Assembly: GCA_965226155.1 (NCBI GenBank)
Contig: OZ245331.1
Location: 930,001 to 994,000, forward strand
Reading direction: 5' to 3'
Length of the DNA stretch: 64,000 bases
Origin: G965226155 sp965226155
GTDB taxonomy: Bacteria; Pseudomonadota; Gammaproteobacteria; Eutrophobiales; Eutrophobiaceae
Part shown: positions 18,402 to 28,701 of the stretch, one piece after another
How the letters are laid out: every line of letters begins with the position of its first letter
How positions within the stretch are numbered: the stretch's first letter is position 1
Translations under genes and position numbers: made by a program
Notes under the pieces: model-generated
The model's database searches: none
What the model was told of the DNA's origin: nothing
Seen by the model: only the letters and a program-made list of their open reading frames with translations

Positions 18402-19160
18402 ATGATACCGTTTAGATTCAGAATTATTTTCGTACTACTGGCAACCTTATTCGTCGCCGCATCTGCATATTCCCAGGGATTTTTTGGTGGAGGTCGAGGT
18501 TACAGGCGGGTAGTCGAACAAAATATCCCACCATCTACTGAGTTGATCGTCGCAAGGTGGCGATTTGGCACCAACGGCTGGTTTGGTCATATGGGCTGGT
18601 CACACAATTACCCATCATCTGATCAGAATCTGAATCAATTCATTGCCGGAGCAACTGGAATCAATATTGATATCATGTCATACAGCATCATCGAGCTGTC
18701 CAGTGACGAAGTATTCGACTATCCCTTCGCTTATGTTTCCGAACCGGGTGAGATGGCTCTGACCGATGAAGAAGTCAGAAACTTACGAGAATATATTGAT
18801 CGCGGTGGTTTTATACTAATGGATGATTTTGACGGCCCTGAACAATTAGGAAACATGAAGTCACAGGTAAAACGTGCATTTCCCGATCGAGATTTTTTAC
18901 CTATACCAACTGACCACCGTATCTTTACCGCCCATTTTGAACTCGATGACCTTGAGGGTATGTCACCCTATGTGCCCGGAGGAAATATCACTTATTACGG
19001 AATTTATAATGACAACGGCGAAGTTGCCATTGCCGCAGGGTTTAACAATGATCTGGCGAACTTCTGGGATTGGTATGATCAACCGAGGATGCCATTGAAA
19101 CCGGCAACCGATGCTTTCCGTCTAGGTGTTAATACTATCGTCTATTCCATGATGCACTAA
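18402..19160 (+). CDS. Exported DUF4159 protein
   Basis: The 252-residue protein starts at ATG 18402 with a signal peptide (IIFVLLATLFVAASAYSQ) and a glycine-rich mature start (GFFGGGRGYRR). The body resembles DUF4159: LIVARWRFGTNGW, then DYPFAYVSEPGEMALTDEEVRNLREYIDRGGFILMDDF (about residues 107-144) and a late GVNTIVYSMMH. DUF4159 proteins often accompany MoxR-type operons, but no such genes are adjacent here. The function is unknown. Confidence 0.8.
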   Translation: MIPFRFRIIFVLLATLFVAASAYSQGFFGGGRGYRRVVEQNIPPSTELIVARWRFGTNGWFGHMGWSHNYPSSDQNLNQFIAGATGINIDIMSYSIIELSSDEVFDYPFAYVSEPGEMALTDEEVRNLREYIDRGGFILMDDFDGPEQLGNMKSQVKRAFPDRDFLPIPTDHRIFTAHFELDDLEGMSPYVPGGNITYYGIYNDNGEVAIAAGFNNDLANFWDWYDQPRMPLKPATDAFRLGVNTIVYSMMH

Positions 19161-19227
19161 TAAGATCAGTATTCCACCAACTCCACACCTCTGCTACCTA
19201 AGCTAGCTCTGTTAATAAATTTCTTAT

Positions 19228-20637
19228 TTACTGACGGAAATCGATATTGCTTTCCATAGCGATATAAGAAAACAGAGTGAAAATCGCGGTGTTAAACTTC
19301 ATCGCTTCTGTGTTAACTTTGTCCAGTGTGTCATTCTCTGTATGATGATAGTCGAAATATGTGGAACCATCGGGGTGAAAATTAATTGCTGGCATTCCAG
19401 CCTTACCCAGCACACTCATATCGGACTGACCCTTTGCTTCATTACCTGATCGCATCGAAATGCCAAGTGGTGCGACAATGGTCGCCACTTCTCGGATTAG
19501 ATCCTGTGATTGCGGGCCGACTCCCGATTCCATTTCCAATATTCTACCAATACCGAAGTCCCACTCCACACCGATCAAATGATGGTCGAGTTCATCCTTG
19601 TGCGCTTCCAGGTATTGTTTGACTCCGATCAAGCCGACTTCCTCTGCCCCGAATAACACGACCCTTAGCGATCTCCTCGGGCGTCTTGGTAAGTCGAGCA
19701 AGTGTTTTCCCACGCTCATAACGATGCTAACACCGATACCGTCATCAACCGATCCAGTTCCTACATCCCAGCTATCTAGATGCGCACCTAGAATCACAAA
19801 ATCATTCCCTGCTTCACGTCCAACTACTTCTCCAATTACATTGGCGGTCGTAATTATTTGATTATCATGGCGCAATGAGGTTTGTTTCAACTTGAAACGA
19901 ACTGGTATACCACGACTGAGCTGACGCACTAGTAAATCTGCATCAGGATTAGACAAAGCGGCAGCGGGTATTCGAGGGACATCTTCTTCATAGTTCATTG
20001 CACCTGTATGAGCCAAGCGATTATCGTCCGTACCTACGGAACGCAAGATGTAAGCTATAGCACCTTTTTTTGCTGCCTCGATTGCACCTTGGCTTCGAGC
20101 CACAACCGCTTCTCTATAACCGCTGACATTAATTTCATGTCTCATTCTGAATGAAACAAAAGCGACTTTACCGGACAGACTGTCTGGCAGTGCCGCTTCC
20201 AGTGCGGCAAAATCTTCAAATTCAATGATTTCTGCTTCTATTCCGTCATTTGGAGTCCCCACTGAACCACCAAGTGCAATGGCCGTCACTCTCTGTGGAA
20301 AAGGTGTGGTAATTTCAGCCTCTATCATCCCCCGCTCCCAAAGGATATGAGTTACTGGTTCAGTCCATACTCGATCGTAACCCAGTTGCTTCATCTTACT
20401 CACTGCCCAACTTATTGCCTTTTTATCACCTGGAGTACCTATCATGCGTGGTCCAACTTCAGTACTCAGTGATTCATCGATTTCATAAGCTATATTTGAT
20501 GATAGTGCTTTATTAAATAATTCGTCTGCCGTGTTATGCATTTCGGCTGTGATTATTTGTGCTTGGGAAACACTCAATAAGATAGAAAAAATCATTGTGG
20601 ACCAGAACAGGATCCTAGGTAGGGCTAGCTTATCCAA
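19228..20637 (-). CDS. Exported M28-family aminopeptidase/carboxypeptidase Q-like
   Basis: The 469-residue protein starts at TTG 20637, supported by AGGAG seven bases upstream; the next ATG is 14 codons in. A signal peptide (LFWSTMIFSILLSVSQAQ) is followed by a PA-type inserted domain and an M28 di-zinc peptidase core. Likely zinc ligands are in GAHLDSWDVG (His), GSVDDGIG (Asp, bridging), FGAEEVGLIG (Glu), a later Asp (about residue 410) and HHTENDTLD (His). It probably trims peptides in the periplasm. It converges with the DUF4159 gene and diverges from the sugar dehydrogenase gene. Confidence 0.85.
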   Translation of the reverse strand: MDKLALPRILFWSTMIFSILLSVSQAQIITAEMHNTADELFNKALSSNIAYEIDESLSTEVGPRMIGTPGDKKAISWAVSKMKQLGYDRVWTEPVTHILWERGMIEAEITTPFPQRVTAIALGGSVGTPNDGIEAEIIEFEDFAALEAALPDSLSGKVAFVSFRMRHEINVSGYREAVVARSQGAIEAAKKGAIAYILRSVGTDDNRLAHTGAMNYEEDVPRIPAAALSNPDADLLVRQLSRGIPVRFKLKQTSLRHDNQIITTANVIGEVVGREAGNDFVILGAHLDSWDVGTGSVDDGIGVSIVMSVGKHLLDLPRRPRRSLRVVLFGAEEVGLIGVKQYLEAHKDELDHHLIGVEWDFGIGRILEMESGVGPQSQDLIREVATIVAPLGISMRSGNEAKGQSDMSVLGKAGMPAINFHPDGSTYFDYHHTENDTLDKVNTEAMKFNTAIFTLFSYIAMESNIDFRQ

Positions 20638-20734
20638 GTTTATTCTCCTGACATTCTCTATAAATATTGCAACCCGCTATAAAGTTAACCATACTAGATA
20701 TGAACTTATATTTCAGCGAATTTTCTAATCAATC

Positions 20735-21898
20735 ATGACCGTAAATACGCCTTGTTTTAATGCGTTCAGCTTTCTTGCCACATTAATTATTTCAGTTTTA
20801 GCACAAGCCTGCTACGCGGAGCGATTTCACTCCGAACTGCATGACTACGAAGTTAATATTGTTGCTGAAGGACTGAACCAACCGTGGGGGATGGCATTTC
20901 TTCCCAATGGCAATATTTTAGTCACAGAAAAACCTGGGCGTCTACGTCTAATCAAAAATGGCCGTTTAGTTGAGCATCCTGTCGTCGTATTGCCCGACAC
21001 TGTTTATAGGGGCCAGGGTGGCCTGATGGGGATTGCCCTGCACCCACAGTTTAGTGACAATAACATGATCTACCTTTCCTATAACGCTAAGGGAAAAGAT
21101 GGACATGGTACTGAGGTGATACGCGGACAATTCAAGAACGATAAGTTAATTAATATAGAAATAATTTTTAGGGCCTTACCAAAATCCAATAGCCGTAGAC
21201 ATTTCGGATCCAGATTGGTATTTGCCCGAGATGGATCTCTATTTATCTCCCTTGGTGAACGTGGCGAAAACCCATCAAAAGGTTATCAACATGCAGCGCA
21301 GGATCTAAGCAATCATTTAGGTTCTCTGATCCATATCAATGATGATGGTAGCGTGCCATCGGACAATCCGTTTGTCAGCAATATGAATAATATGCCCGAA
21401 CTTTATACCTTTGGTAACCGCAACATGCAGGGAATGGCTTTGCATCCTAATACTGGGGAAGTATGGACACATGAACACGGACCCCAGGGCGGGGATGAGA
21501 TCAATATCATGCGGCCTGGTGTAAATTATGGCTGGCCGATTATTACTTACGGCGTAAACTATTTTGTGGGCACCAAAATTGGTGAAGGTACGCACAAACA
21601 GGGCATGGAACAGCCTATATATAAATGGATACCCTCTATCGCCCCTTCTGGTATGGTATTTTATACTGGAGACAAATTCTCAAATTGGACTGGAAACCTT
21701 TTTGTTGGGTCACTCAAATTCGGATTACTAGTACGACTCGAAGTCAGTGGGAATATTATTACTAGCGAGGAACGTTTGTTGAATTTTCAATATGGGCGGA
21801 TACGTGAAGTCGTTCAAGGTGTGGACGGTTTTATATACCTTCTAACTGATGATTCAAACGGAAAGCTATTAAGAATGACCCCTGTGATTCAAGACTAA
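20735..21898 (+). CDS. Exported PQQ-dependent aldose sugar dehydrogenase-like protein
   Basis: The 387-residue protein has a signal peptide (LATLIISVLAQACYA) and the soluble glucose/sorbosone dehydrogenase beta-propeller (GSDH family, like E. coli YliI). Motifs include LNQPWGMAFLPNGNILVTEKPGRL, GGLMGIALHPQF, RHFGSRLVF, FGNRNMQGMALHP and HEHGPQGGDEIN. Members oxidise aldoses with PQQ in the periplasm, and their electron acceptor is often unclear. No PQQ biosynthesis genes are in the window. Confidence 0.85.
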   Translation: MTVNTPCFNAFSFLATLIISVLAQACYAERFHSELHDYEVNIVAEGLNQPWGMAFLPNGNILVTEKPGRLRLIKNGRLVEHPVVVLPDTVYRGQGGLMGIALHPQFSDNNMIYLSYNAKGKDGHGTEVIRGQFKNDKLINIEIIFRALPKSNSRRHFGSRLVFARDGSLFISLGERGENPSKGYQHAAQDLSNHLGSLIHINDDGSVPSDNPFVSNMNNMPELYTFGNRNMQGMALHPNTGEVWTHEHGPQGGDEINIMRPGVNYGWPIITYGVNYFVGTKIGEGTHKQGMEQPIYKWIPSIAPSGMVFYTGDKFSNWTGNLFVGSLKFGLLVRLEVSGNIITSEERLLNFQYGRIREVVQGVDGFIYLLTDDSNGKLLRMTPVIQD

Positions 21899-21904
21899 GC
21901 TGAT

Positions 21905-22528
21905 TTACCTGCCCTGAATCCGGAAGACAGATTCAGTTGCTGCCACTCCTTTTACATCCGATTTTATGGTTTCCAGATAATTTACATCACACCAGGAACT
22001 ATACAAATCATATACGTCATTTCTAGTAATTGAAAAAGGTGGCGGCGTGATCATCTTCTCATTGTATTCGAGCGTAATAAGTAGAATTAATGTCCCCGGA
22101 TCTAATAGACCTTTTAAATAGTTAATATAATCAGTCCGTATATTTTGTGGTAAAGCGACGAGCGAACCGCGTTCATATACTGCGTTAATCTTTTCTGTTT
22201 GCTTTTTTGAAATTTTAAAGACATCGGCATTGATTAAGTCGATGTTTTGAGAATGGGATACATCGCCAATCTTATTTTCAATTTTCAGGTGATTCTCCTT
22301 AAAGAAGGACTCGATGGCAACATTACTAAGTTCTATACCTATCACTTGATGTTTCTGATCTGCAAGCCAAACCATGTCTTTTGATTTTCCACATAGCGGT
22401 ACCAAGACTCGACTTTCAAAGTTCAATTTTAAGAGCGGCCAATATTTTACCAATAGCGGATGGATATTATCCTGATGAAAGCCTATTTGATTATCTACCC
22501 ACTTTGAAATCCAGTATTCTGGTTCCAT
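21905..22528 (-). CDS. tpm: Thiopurine S-methyltransferase family protein
   Basis: The 207-residue protein starts at ATG 22528 (MEPEYWISKWVDNQIGFHQ) behind AGGGGG; a TTG eight codons earlier is less likely. TPMT hallmarks are WxxxWxxxxxGFHQ, RVLVPLCGKSKDMVWLA (SAM-binding) and a late INAVYERGSLVALP. Bacterial Tpm methylates thiopurines and selenium or tellurium oxyanions. The length matches the family. It converges with the sugar dehydrogenase gene with a 6-bp gap, and an IS30 copy sits 62 bp upstream. Confidence 0.9.
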   Translation of the reverse strand: MEPEYWISKWVDNQIGFHQDNIHPLLVKYWPLLKLNFESRVLVPLCGKSKDMVWLADQKHQVIGIELSNVAIESFFKENHLKIENKIGDVSHSQNIDLINADVFKISKKQTEKINAVYERGSLVALPQNIRTDYINYLKGLLDPGTLILLITLEYNEKMITPPPFSITRNDVYDLYSSWCDVNYLETIKSDVKGVAATESVFRIQGR

Positions 22529-22590
22529 TCTATTCCCCCTGCTGCTTGTCAAATATCACAAGTTGCGTAATATTGCCCCTGTTCACCGTC

Positions 22591-23654
22591 GTATTCAATT
22601 TGTAAGTGCAACTCAATTAGGTGGCACGAACGGCAAGCTGCGGTAGCATCCTTACCTTTCGTTCCAGCAAGAAAGAGAGGCACAGATGAGACACTACACA
22701 CAGCTTACCGAGCATCAACGTTACCAGATTTACGCCCTGATGAAAGCAGGACATACACAAACGGAGATAGCCGCCTTGATAGGCGTGCATAAATCTACTA
22801 TTAGCCGTGAACTCAGACGCAACCGTGGCTTGAGAGGCTATCGACCCCGCCAAGCTCAGTTGCTCCGGCAAGCGCGTCGAGAAGCCAGTCAACAACAGCG
22901 ACTCCCCACGACCTTGTGGGAGCGAGTAGAGGTCTGGCTGCGGGACGAATGGAGTCCTGAGCAAATCAGTGACTGGTTGCATAAACGAGAAGGTATCGCT
23001 CTGAGTCATGAATGGATATATCACTACATATACCAGGACAAGGCAGACGGCGGTGAGCTGTACCGGTACTTGCGTTGCCAGAAGAAACGAAAGAAGCGTT
23101 ATGGTAGTTATCAACGTCGTGGGGTTCTGGTGAATCAGGGCAGCATTGATAAGCGTCCAGCCATTGTGAACAGGAAGACACGCATCGGTGACTGGGAAGT
23201 GGACACCGTCATCGGCAAAGGCCATCGACAGGCGCTGGTCACCTTGAGCGAGCGCAAGTCGATGTACACCTTGATTGCACAGGTGAAACGACGAACTGCC
23301 TCTGCCGTCAGGCAAGCTATCGTGCGATTGTTGTCTAATATGAAGGCGTCGGTTCACACGATCACCTCGGATAATGGAAAAGAATTTGCTGAGCATGAGG
23401 TTATTGCTCAACAATTGAACGCGGGGTTCTATTTTGCACATCCTTATGCCTCCTGGGAACGGGGTTTAAATGAAAATATCAATGGTCTCATTCGATAGTA
23501 CTTCCCAAAGAAAATGGACTCCAGCACGATTACACAAAAGCAGTTAAACTTGGTCATGAAAAAACTCAATCACCGTCCCAGAAAAACACTTAATTCAAAA
23601 ACACTACATGAAGTCTTTTTTAACATCAACGTTGCACTTCAAAGTTGAATCCGC
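22591..23654 (+). mobile_element. IS30-family element, copy 2 (transposase with nonsense codon)
   Basis: The element is 1064 bp and has the same ends as copies 1, 3 and 4 except that the left tip reads GTATTC instead of GTGAATTC, a 2-base deletion. It is inserted between tpm and the MFS transporter gene. The right end is GAATCCGC at 23647-23654. No target duplication is evident. Confidence 0.9.
22686..23648 (+). pseudogene. IS30-family transposase with premature TAG
   Basis: The frame is complete from ATG 22686 except for TAG at 23496-23498. The sister copies have CAG (Q) at the same place, in INGLIRQYFPK, so this is a C-to-T nonsense mutation. The truncated 270-residue product keeps the HTH and the DDE aspartates and glutamate but lacks the last 50 residues. 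Confidence 0.9.
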
Positions 23655-23698
23655 GTAAATTAAAGTAGTCATCATTCTAGCAAAAGGAGATATGTCTC

Positions 23699-25021
23699 TT
23701 GACTGACGTAAGAAGTCTTATCGATGGTAACCGTATCACCTTTATGCAAATAGGCGTGATCGCCGTCTGTGTGATCATGAATATGCTTGATGGTATGGAT
23801 GTCATGGTAATCAGTTACGCCGCACCGTCATTGTCGAAAGAATGGGACATACCATCAACATCATTAGGCTATGTGTTCAGTGCTGCACTTCTGGGGATGG
23901 CACTCGGTGCAGCCTTTTTGGCACCTCGGGCAGATATCATCGGTCGGCGTAATATCATCATCGTCTGTATCTTTATCATGGGCGTCGGCGTGTCACTCAC
24001 GGCATTTGTTCAATCAATATCTCAGCTCATCATTTTGCGATTTTTCACTGGGCTAGGTATCGGCGCCATGTTGGCGAGTACTGTTACGTTGTCCTCTGAG
24101 TATGCGCCAGATCGACAAAGGAACTTCATCGTTGGAATAGTGTTGGCGGGTTATCCGATAGGCGCAACATTATCAGGACTGGTCGCGGCGCAGATCATAC
24201 CGGAATATGGTTGGCGGGCTATGTTCATTGCTGCTGGGATAGCAACCATTATTACGTTACCTCTTGCAGTTTTTATATTAGTTGAATCTTGGGATTGGCT
24301 GGTTAAAAAACAACCCGCCAATGCCTTAAGCAAATTAAATATCATCCTCAATAAAATGGGCCATCCATCAGTCGACACTCTGCCTGAAAAAACTGATGAA
24401 GCAAAAAAGAAGCCCAGTGTTAAATCTCTGTTTATCTACGGACGTAGCGAGACCACATTAAAATACTGGCTTGCTTTCTTTATGGCCTTTGCCACGCTGT
24501 ATTTCCTGGTCACATGGATCCCAAATCTGGCGCACAATACCGGCCTATCAATCAAACTCGCTATCTACGCGGGAACAGTTTTTAATCTTGGCGCGATATT
24601 CGGAACTCTTTCTCAGGGTTATTTATCCCAAATAATTGGGCTACGCAAATCGATCATATTATTTTACGTCATGACCATGATATTGATGGCTATATTCGGA
24701 TATTTAGAAGATAACTGGATCATCCTCATTGCCTTTGGCCTAATTGGCTGTGGTGTATCGGGCGGTTTAATTGGACTGTGGATTACCGGCGCAAGAATAT
24801 ATCCGACTGAAATAAGAAATACCGGTCTGGGTTGGGCAGAAGGTGCTGGACGGTCAGGTGCTATTATCTCACCGACGGTTGGTGGCGCACTAGTGGGTGC
24901 CGGGTTCTCTCTGGCCACAAGTTTCATCATCTTTGTCATTCCACTTGTAATCGCTTGTATATCAATAGGGTTGATGCCTTCCAAGGAACTTAAAGGAATT
25001 CACACTCTGCACAATGTATAA
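23699..25021 (+). CDS. MFS transporter, aromatic acid:H+ symporter-like
   Basis: The 440-residue protein has 12 predicted membrane segments. The likely start is TTG 23699, with GGAG about 10 bases upstream; the ATG at 23692 leads to a stop after four codons. The first helix carries MNMLDGMDVMVISYAAP, like the DGxD motif of the AAHS family, and the loop after helix 2 has RADIIGRRN. The cytosolic linker (PEKTDEAKKKPSVKSLF) separates the two halves. Substrates in this family are benzoates and related acids; the actual substrate is unknown. Confidence 0.85.
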   Translation: MTDVRSLIDGNRITFMQIGVIAVCVIMNMLDGMDVMVISYAAPSLSKEWDIPSTSLGYVFSAALLGMALGAAFLAPRADIIGRRNIIIVCIFIMGVGVSLTAFVQSISQLIILRFFTGLGIGAMLASTVTLSSEYAPDRQRNFIVGIVLAGYPIGATLSGLVAAQIIPEYGWRAMFIAAGIATIITLPLAVFILVESWDWLVKKQPANALSKLNIILNKMGHPSVDTLPEKTDEAKKKPSVKSLFIYGRSETTLKYWLAFFMAFATLYFLVTWIPNLAHNTGLSIKLAIYAGTVFNLGAIFGTLSQGYLSQIIGLRKSIILFYVMTMILMAIFGYLEDNWIILIAFGLIGCGVSGGLIGLWITGARIYPTEIRNTGLGWAEGAGRSGAIISPTVGGALVGAGFSLATSFIIFVIPLVIACISIGLMPSKELKGIHTLHNV

Positions 25022-25029
25022 TCCTTCCT

Positions 25030-25302
25030 ATGGCCAATACACAATCACGGACCGATCTTCAATTCGACCAACATTTAGATGCAAAAGGTTTAAACTGCCC
25101 GCTTCCAGTATTAAAGGCTAAGCTAATCCTTAATAAGATGGCGCCCGGCCGAGTCTTATTTGTTGAAGCGACTGACCCACATTCCAAAGTCGATTTTGAA
25201 GCTTACTGTGCGAGAACAGGACATAACATCCTGACAGCAAGAGAAATTGATAAGGTATTTGAATTTTATATTCAACGAGCTGAAAACCCGACCAAGAACT
25301 GA
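25030..25302 (+). CDS. TusA-family sulfur carrier protein
   Basis: The 90-residue protein carries the TusA signature LDAKGLNCPLPVLKAK, with the sulfur-accepting cysteine in CPLP. The TusA core (ATDPHSKVDFEAYCARTGHNIL) follows. The ATG lies 8 bp after the MFS stop codon, so the two are probably cotranscribed. TusA proteins relay persulfide sulfur for tRNA thiolation or sulfur metabolism; several paralogues of unknown role exist, and the association with a transporter gene does not decide which this is. Confidence 0.85.
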   Translation: MANTQSRTDLQFDQHLDAKGLNCPLPVLKAKLILNKMAPGRVLFVEATDPHSKVDFEAYCARTGHNILTAREIDKVFEFYIQRAENPTKN

Positions 25303-25450
25303 CTCCCATGTAGTAAAAATATCCATTGGAAATGTATTTCTCACCGGCATACCTCAAAAAGGGGATATGAAAAGCGTTGAAAGCAGGTTATATGTGACCT
25401 TGTTTTCAGCTTATCACCCTTCATGAGTTGAGGAGATTTCCTGAATTATT

Positions 25451-26437
25451 ATGCCTGCTAGCATCCTTATCGTAGATGACAGTGAAACAGCAAGCAGCTT
25501 GATTAAGTTGCATTTGCTCAATCTCGGTTATGACATTGCCGGTATTGCACAATCCGCTGAAGAGGCATTGCAACTGGTACAAGAACATACACCCAGCCTG
25601 GTGTTAATGGACATTTATCTAGGTGAAGGGATGGATGGAATTGAAGCAGCTGAAATCATCATGTCTAAATGCAAGACACCTGTTATATACGTCACATCGT
25701 ATTCTGATAATGAAACGCTAAAGCGTGCTAAAAAGTCCATGCCTTTCGGTTTTGTTAACAAACCGATACGGGGCAGTGATCTGAAAGTCAGTATTGAGAT
25801 TGCACTGACAAGATTTAAAGCACCAACACGTAACACTCTTGACAACAACCTGCAAGAGCCGGGCGCTCTCCCGGAAACACTGGATCATCTCGTTTCAGGA
25901 ATAGTATTGCTCGATGAAAAATTGACTGTTTACTACAGCAATAAATCGGCTGAAAAGCTATTGAATGAACATCCCATACTGATGATAAAAAACAGTAGTT
26001 TAAATAGCGTCAGGCCGTCATTATTAACCGATATAAATAATCTGATACAAAGTAATTCGAGTAGGATCCTAACCTTGGATGAAAATGAACTAGTATTACA
26101 CTTGTTGGTCTTTCCGCTTAGTGAGAAGCAGTTATATCAGGATGCTGGTGCACCTACTTCAGTACTTTTTCTGTTTGAGTCAATTAAAGATCCAAATCGT
26201 TTCGAAGATATTATCAGGACCCTGTACAAGCTATCACCCACAGAAGCAAAAGTAGCTTCGTAGCTTGTAGTCAATCCCTACTTAGCTGAAGTAGTAGCTT
26301 CGCTTGGGATAACCTACAACACAGCCCGAACACATTTGAAACGAATATACTACAAGACTGAAACAAATAAACTACCATCACTTGTGCAGAAAATTATTAC
26401 AGGGCCGGCAGGACTTGTAATGCAAGCGACAGAATAA
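25451..26437 (+). pseudogene. LuxR-type response regulator interrupted by TAG in the HTH domain
   Basis: The N-terminal receiver domain has acidic DD (9-10), phospho-Asp D54, T82 and K104. A PAS-like middle region follows (TLDHLVSGIVLLDEKLTVYYSNKSAE), then the beginning of a LuxR HTH (LSPTEAKVAS). TAG at 26261-26263 stops it there. The same frame continues with LVVNPYLAEVVASLGITYNT and ARTHLKRIYYKTETNKLPSLV to TAA at 26435-26437, clearly the rest of the HTH. A truncated 270-residue product would lack DNA binding. This could be a true pseudogene or a sequence error. Confidence 0.85.
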
Positions 26438-26462
26438 AATATTTCCTATATCTAAACCTACC

Positions 26463-26888
26463 TTAGCTGGTTTTACTTTCCACGATTTCATAGCTATGCG
26501 TAATCTTCGCCGTTTTTCCCAACATAATGGATGCAGAGCAATACTTATCTGCTGACAGTTTGATTGCCCGATCAACGGGTTTGTCTTTTAGACCTACACC
26601 AGTAAGAATGAAATGCATTTTAATATCTGTAAAAACCTTTGGATCGGTCTCTGCACGCTCTGAAGTTATCTCAAGCTTACAGTCTTGTACTTTATGATGT
26701 GCCTTTTTAAGAATTGACACAACATCACCGCTGCTACATGCCCCCATACCAAGTAATAATGTATCCATAGGTCGTGGACCGAGGTCACGCCCCCCACTCT
26801 CGGGTGGCCCATCCATTATTAACCTGTGGCCTCCAGGGGACTCACCGACGAATGCAACGCCTCCAATCCAGGTTAAACTTGTTTTCAT
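26463..26888 (-). CDS. OsmC-family protein
   Basis: ATG 26888 (MKTSLTWIGGVAFVGESPGGH) is preceded by GGGGGCG and gives 141 residues; the longer frame reaching 26981 would run into the IS30 end. OsmC/YhfA features are GPPESGGRDLGPRPMDTLLLGMGACSSGDVV with the first redox Cys, and SADKYCSASIMLG with the second. Members reduce organic hydroperoxides, although the YhfA-like subgroup is less well characterised. It converges with the broken response regulator. Confidence 0.85.
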   Translation of the reverse strand: MKTSLTWIGGVAFVGESPGGHRLIMDGPPESGGRDLGPRPMDTLLLGMGACSSGDVVSILKKAHHKVQDCKLEITSERAETDPKVFTDIKMHFILTGVGLKDKPVDRAIKLSADKYCSASIMLGKTAKITHSYEIVESKTS

Positions 26889-26953
26889 AACGCCCCCATA
26901 TGGTTGATTTGGAACAAAAAGAGTAACATAGTTAATATTGGTAGATATAATTA

Positions 26954-28019
26954 GTGAATTCAATTTGTAAGTGCAACTCAATTAGGTGGCACGAACGGCA
27001 AGCTGCGGCAGCATCCTTACCTTTCGTTCCAGCAAGAAAGAGAGGCACAGATGAGACACTACACACAGCTTACCGAGCATCAACGTTACCAGATTTACGC
27101 CCTGATGAAAGCAGGACATACACAAACGGAGATAGCCGCCTTGATAGGCGTGCATAAATCTACTATTAGCCGTGAACTCAGACGCAACCGTGGCTTGAGA
27201 GGCTATCGACCCCGCCAAGCTCAGTTGCTCTGGCAAGCGCGTCGAGAAGCCAGCCAACAATAGCGACTCCCCACGACCTTGTGGGAGCGAGTAGAGGTCT
27301 GGCTGCGGGACGAATGGAGTCCTGAGCAAATCAGTGACTGGTTGCTTAAACGAGAAGGTATCGCTCTGAGTCATGAATGGATATATCACTACATACACCA
27401 GGACAAGGCAGACGGCGGTGAGCTGTACCGGTACTTGCGTTGCCAGAAGAAACGAAAGAAGCGTTATGGTAGTTATCAACGTCGTGAGGTTCTGGTGAAT
27501 CAGGGCAGCATTGATAAGCGTCCCGCCATTGTGAACAGGAAGACACGCATCGGTGACTGGGAAGTGGACACCGTCATCGGCAAAGGCCATCGACAGGCGC
27601 TGGTCACCTTGAGCGAGCGCAAGTCAATGTACACCTTGATTGCACAGGTGAAACGACGAACTGCCTCTGCCGTCAGGCAAGCTATCGTGCGATTGTTGTC
27701 TAATATGAAGGCGTCGGTTCACACGATCACCTCGGATAATGGAAAAGAATTTGCTGAGCATGAGGTTATTGCTCAACAATTGAACGCGGGGTTCTATTTT
27801 GCACATCCTTATGCCTCCTGGGAACGGGGTTTAAATGAAAATATCAATGGTCTCATTCGACAGTACTTCCCAAAGAAAATGGACTCCAGCACGATTACAC
27901 AAAAGCAGTTAAACTTGGTCATGAAAAAACTCAATCACCGTCCCAGAAAAACACTTAATTCAAAAACACTACATGAAGTCTTTTTTAACATCAACGTTGC
28001 ACTTCAAAGTTGAATCCGC
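26954..28019 (+). mobile_element. IS30-family element, copy 3 (transposase with nonsense codon)
   Basis: The element is 1066 bp, running from GTGAATTCAATTTGTAAGTG to the right tip GAATCCGC at 28012-28019. It sits between the OsmC gene and crp, 47 bp upstream of the crp ATG. It may therefore have displaced the native crp promoter. Confidence 0.9.
27051..28013 (+). pseudogene. IS30-family transposase with premature TAG
   Basis: The frame runs from ATG 27051 to TGA 28013 but has TAG at 27261-27263 after REASQQ, where the intact copy has CAG (REASQQQRL). This separates the 70-residue HTH part from the DDE catalytic part, which is otherwise complete. Confidence 0.9.
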
Positions 28020-28066
28020 GATAGATAAATAGCTAAGGTTATAATCCTAATTGTTAGGGGGTTCTG

Positions 28067-28701
28067 ATGGGAGATCAGTCTTTTCCAGAGCATGACGATG
28101 TCATCAAGAAGTTTCTTGAGCACTGCCATAGTAAATCGTACCCGACAAAGCAACTGATCCTCCGGGCGGGTGATCCCTCGGCTGATTTGTATTACATAAT
28201 CAGCGGATCGGTTTCAGTACAGGTGGAGGATAAGAAAGGCCGGGAAATCGTATTAGCATACCTGAATCCCGGTGACTTCTTCGGTGAACTGGGACTATTT
28301 GATAAAGAAAAAAACGGGGTGCGTTTGTCCGGGCTAAGGAAAAATGCGAGATAGCCCAAATCAGTTACGATCGGTTACAATGCCTACATGGCATGTTCCC
28401 TGATCTATTATTTTCTATTGCGTCACAACTTGCTATCCGATTACGACAGACGAGTCGCAAAGTCAGCGATCTAGCCCTAACGGATGTCAAAGGTAGGGTC
28501 GCCAGAGCATTACTGGACTTGTGCAACGACCCTCACTCCATGACCCATCCTGATGGCATGCTGGTCAAGATTACACGCCAGGAACTGGGTCGTATCGTCG
28601 GTTGTTCTTGGGAAATGGTCGGCAGGATGTTAAAGGACCTTGAGGAAGATCACCTAATTTCCGTCTCCGGAAAATCGATAGTGGTGTTCGGTACGCGTTG
28701 A
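28067..28701 (+). pseudogene. crp: Crp (cAMP receptor protein) homologue with a homopolymer frameshift
   Basis: ATG 28067 follows GGGGG. The first part encodes the cyclic-nucleotide fold (YPTKQLILRAGDPSADLYYI, PGDFFGELGLFDKEK). At the A-run 28308-28314 (seven A) the frame breaks. With eight A it would continue KRGAFVRAKEKCEIAQISYD into the frame that encodes ALTDVKGRVARALLDL and the HTH TRQELGRIVGCSWEMVGRML, ending VVFGTR. The restored 211-residue protein matches E. coli CRP in length and ending. Either it is a pseudogene, or slippage restores it, or a base is missing in the assembly. Confidence 0.9.

Noticed and set aside
22617..23441. Long open frame antisense to the IS30 transposase (also at 26982 and 32053)
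   Set aside because: It mirrors the transposase frame in every copy, has no ribosome site or family match, and is a codon-bias shadow.
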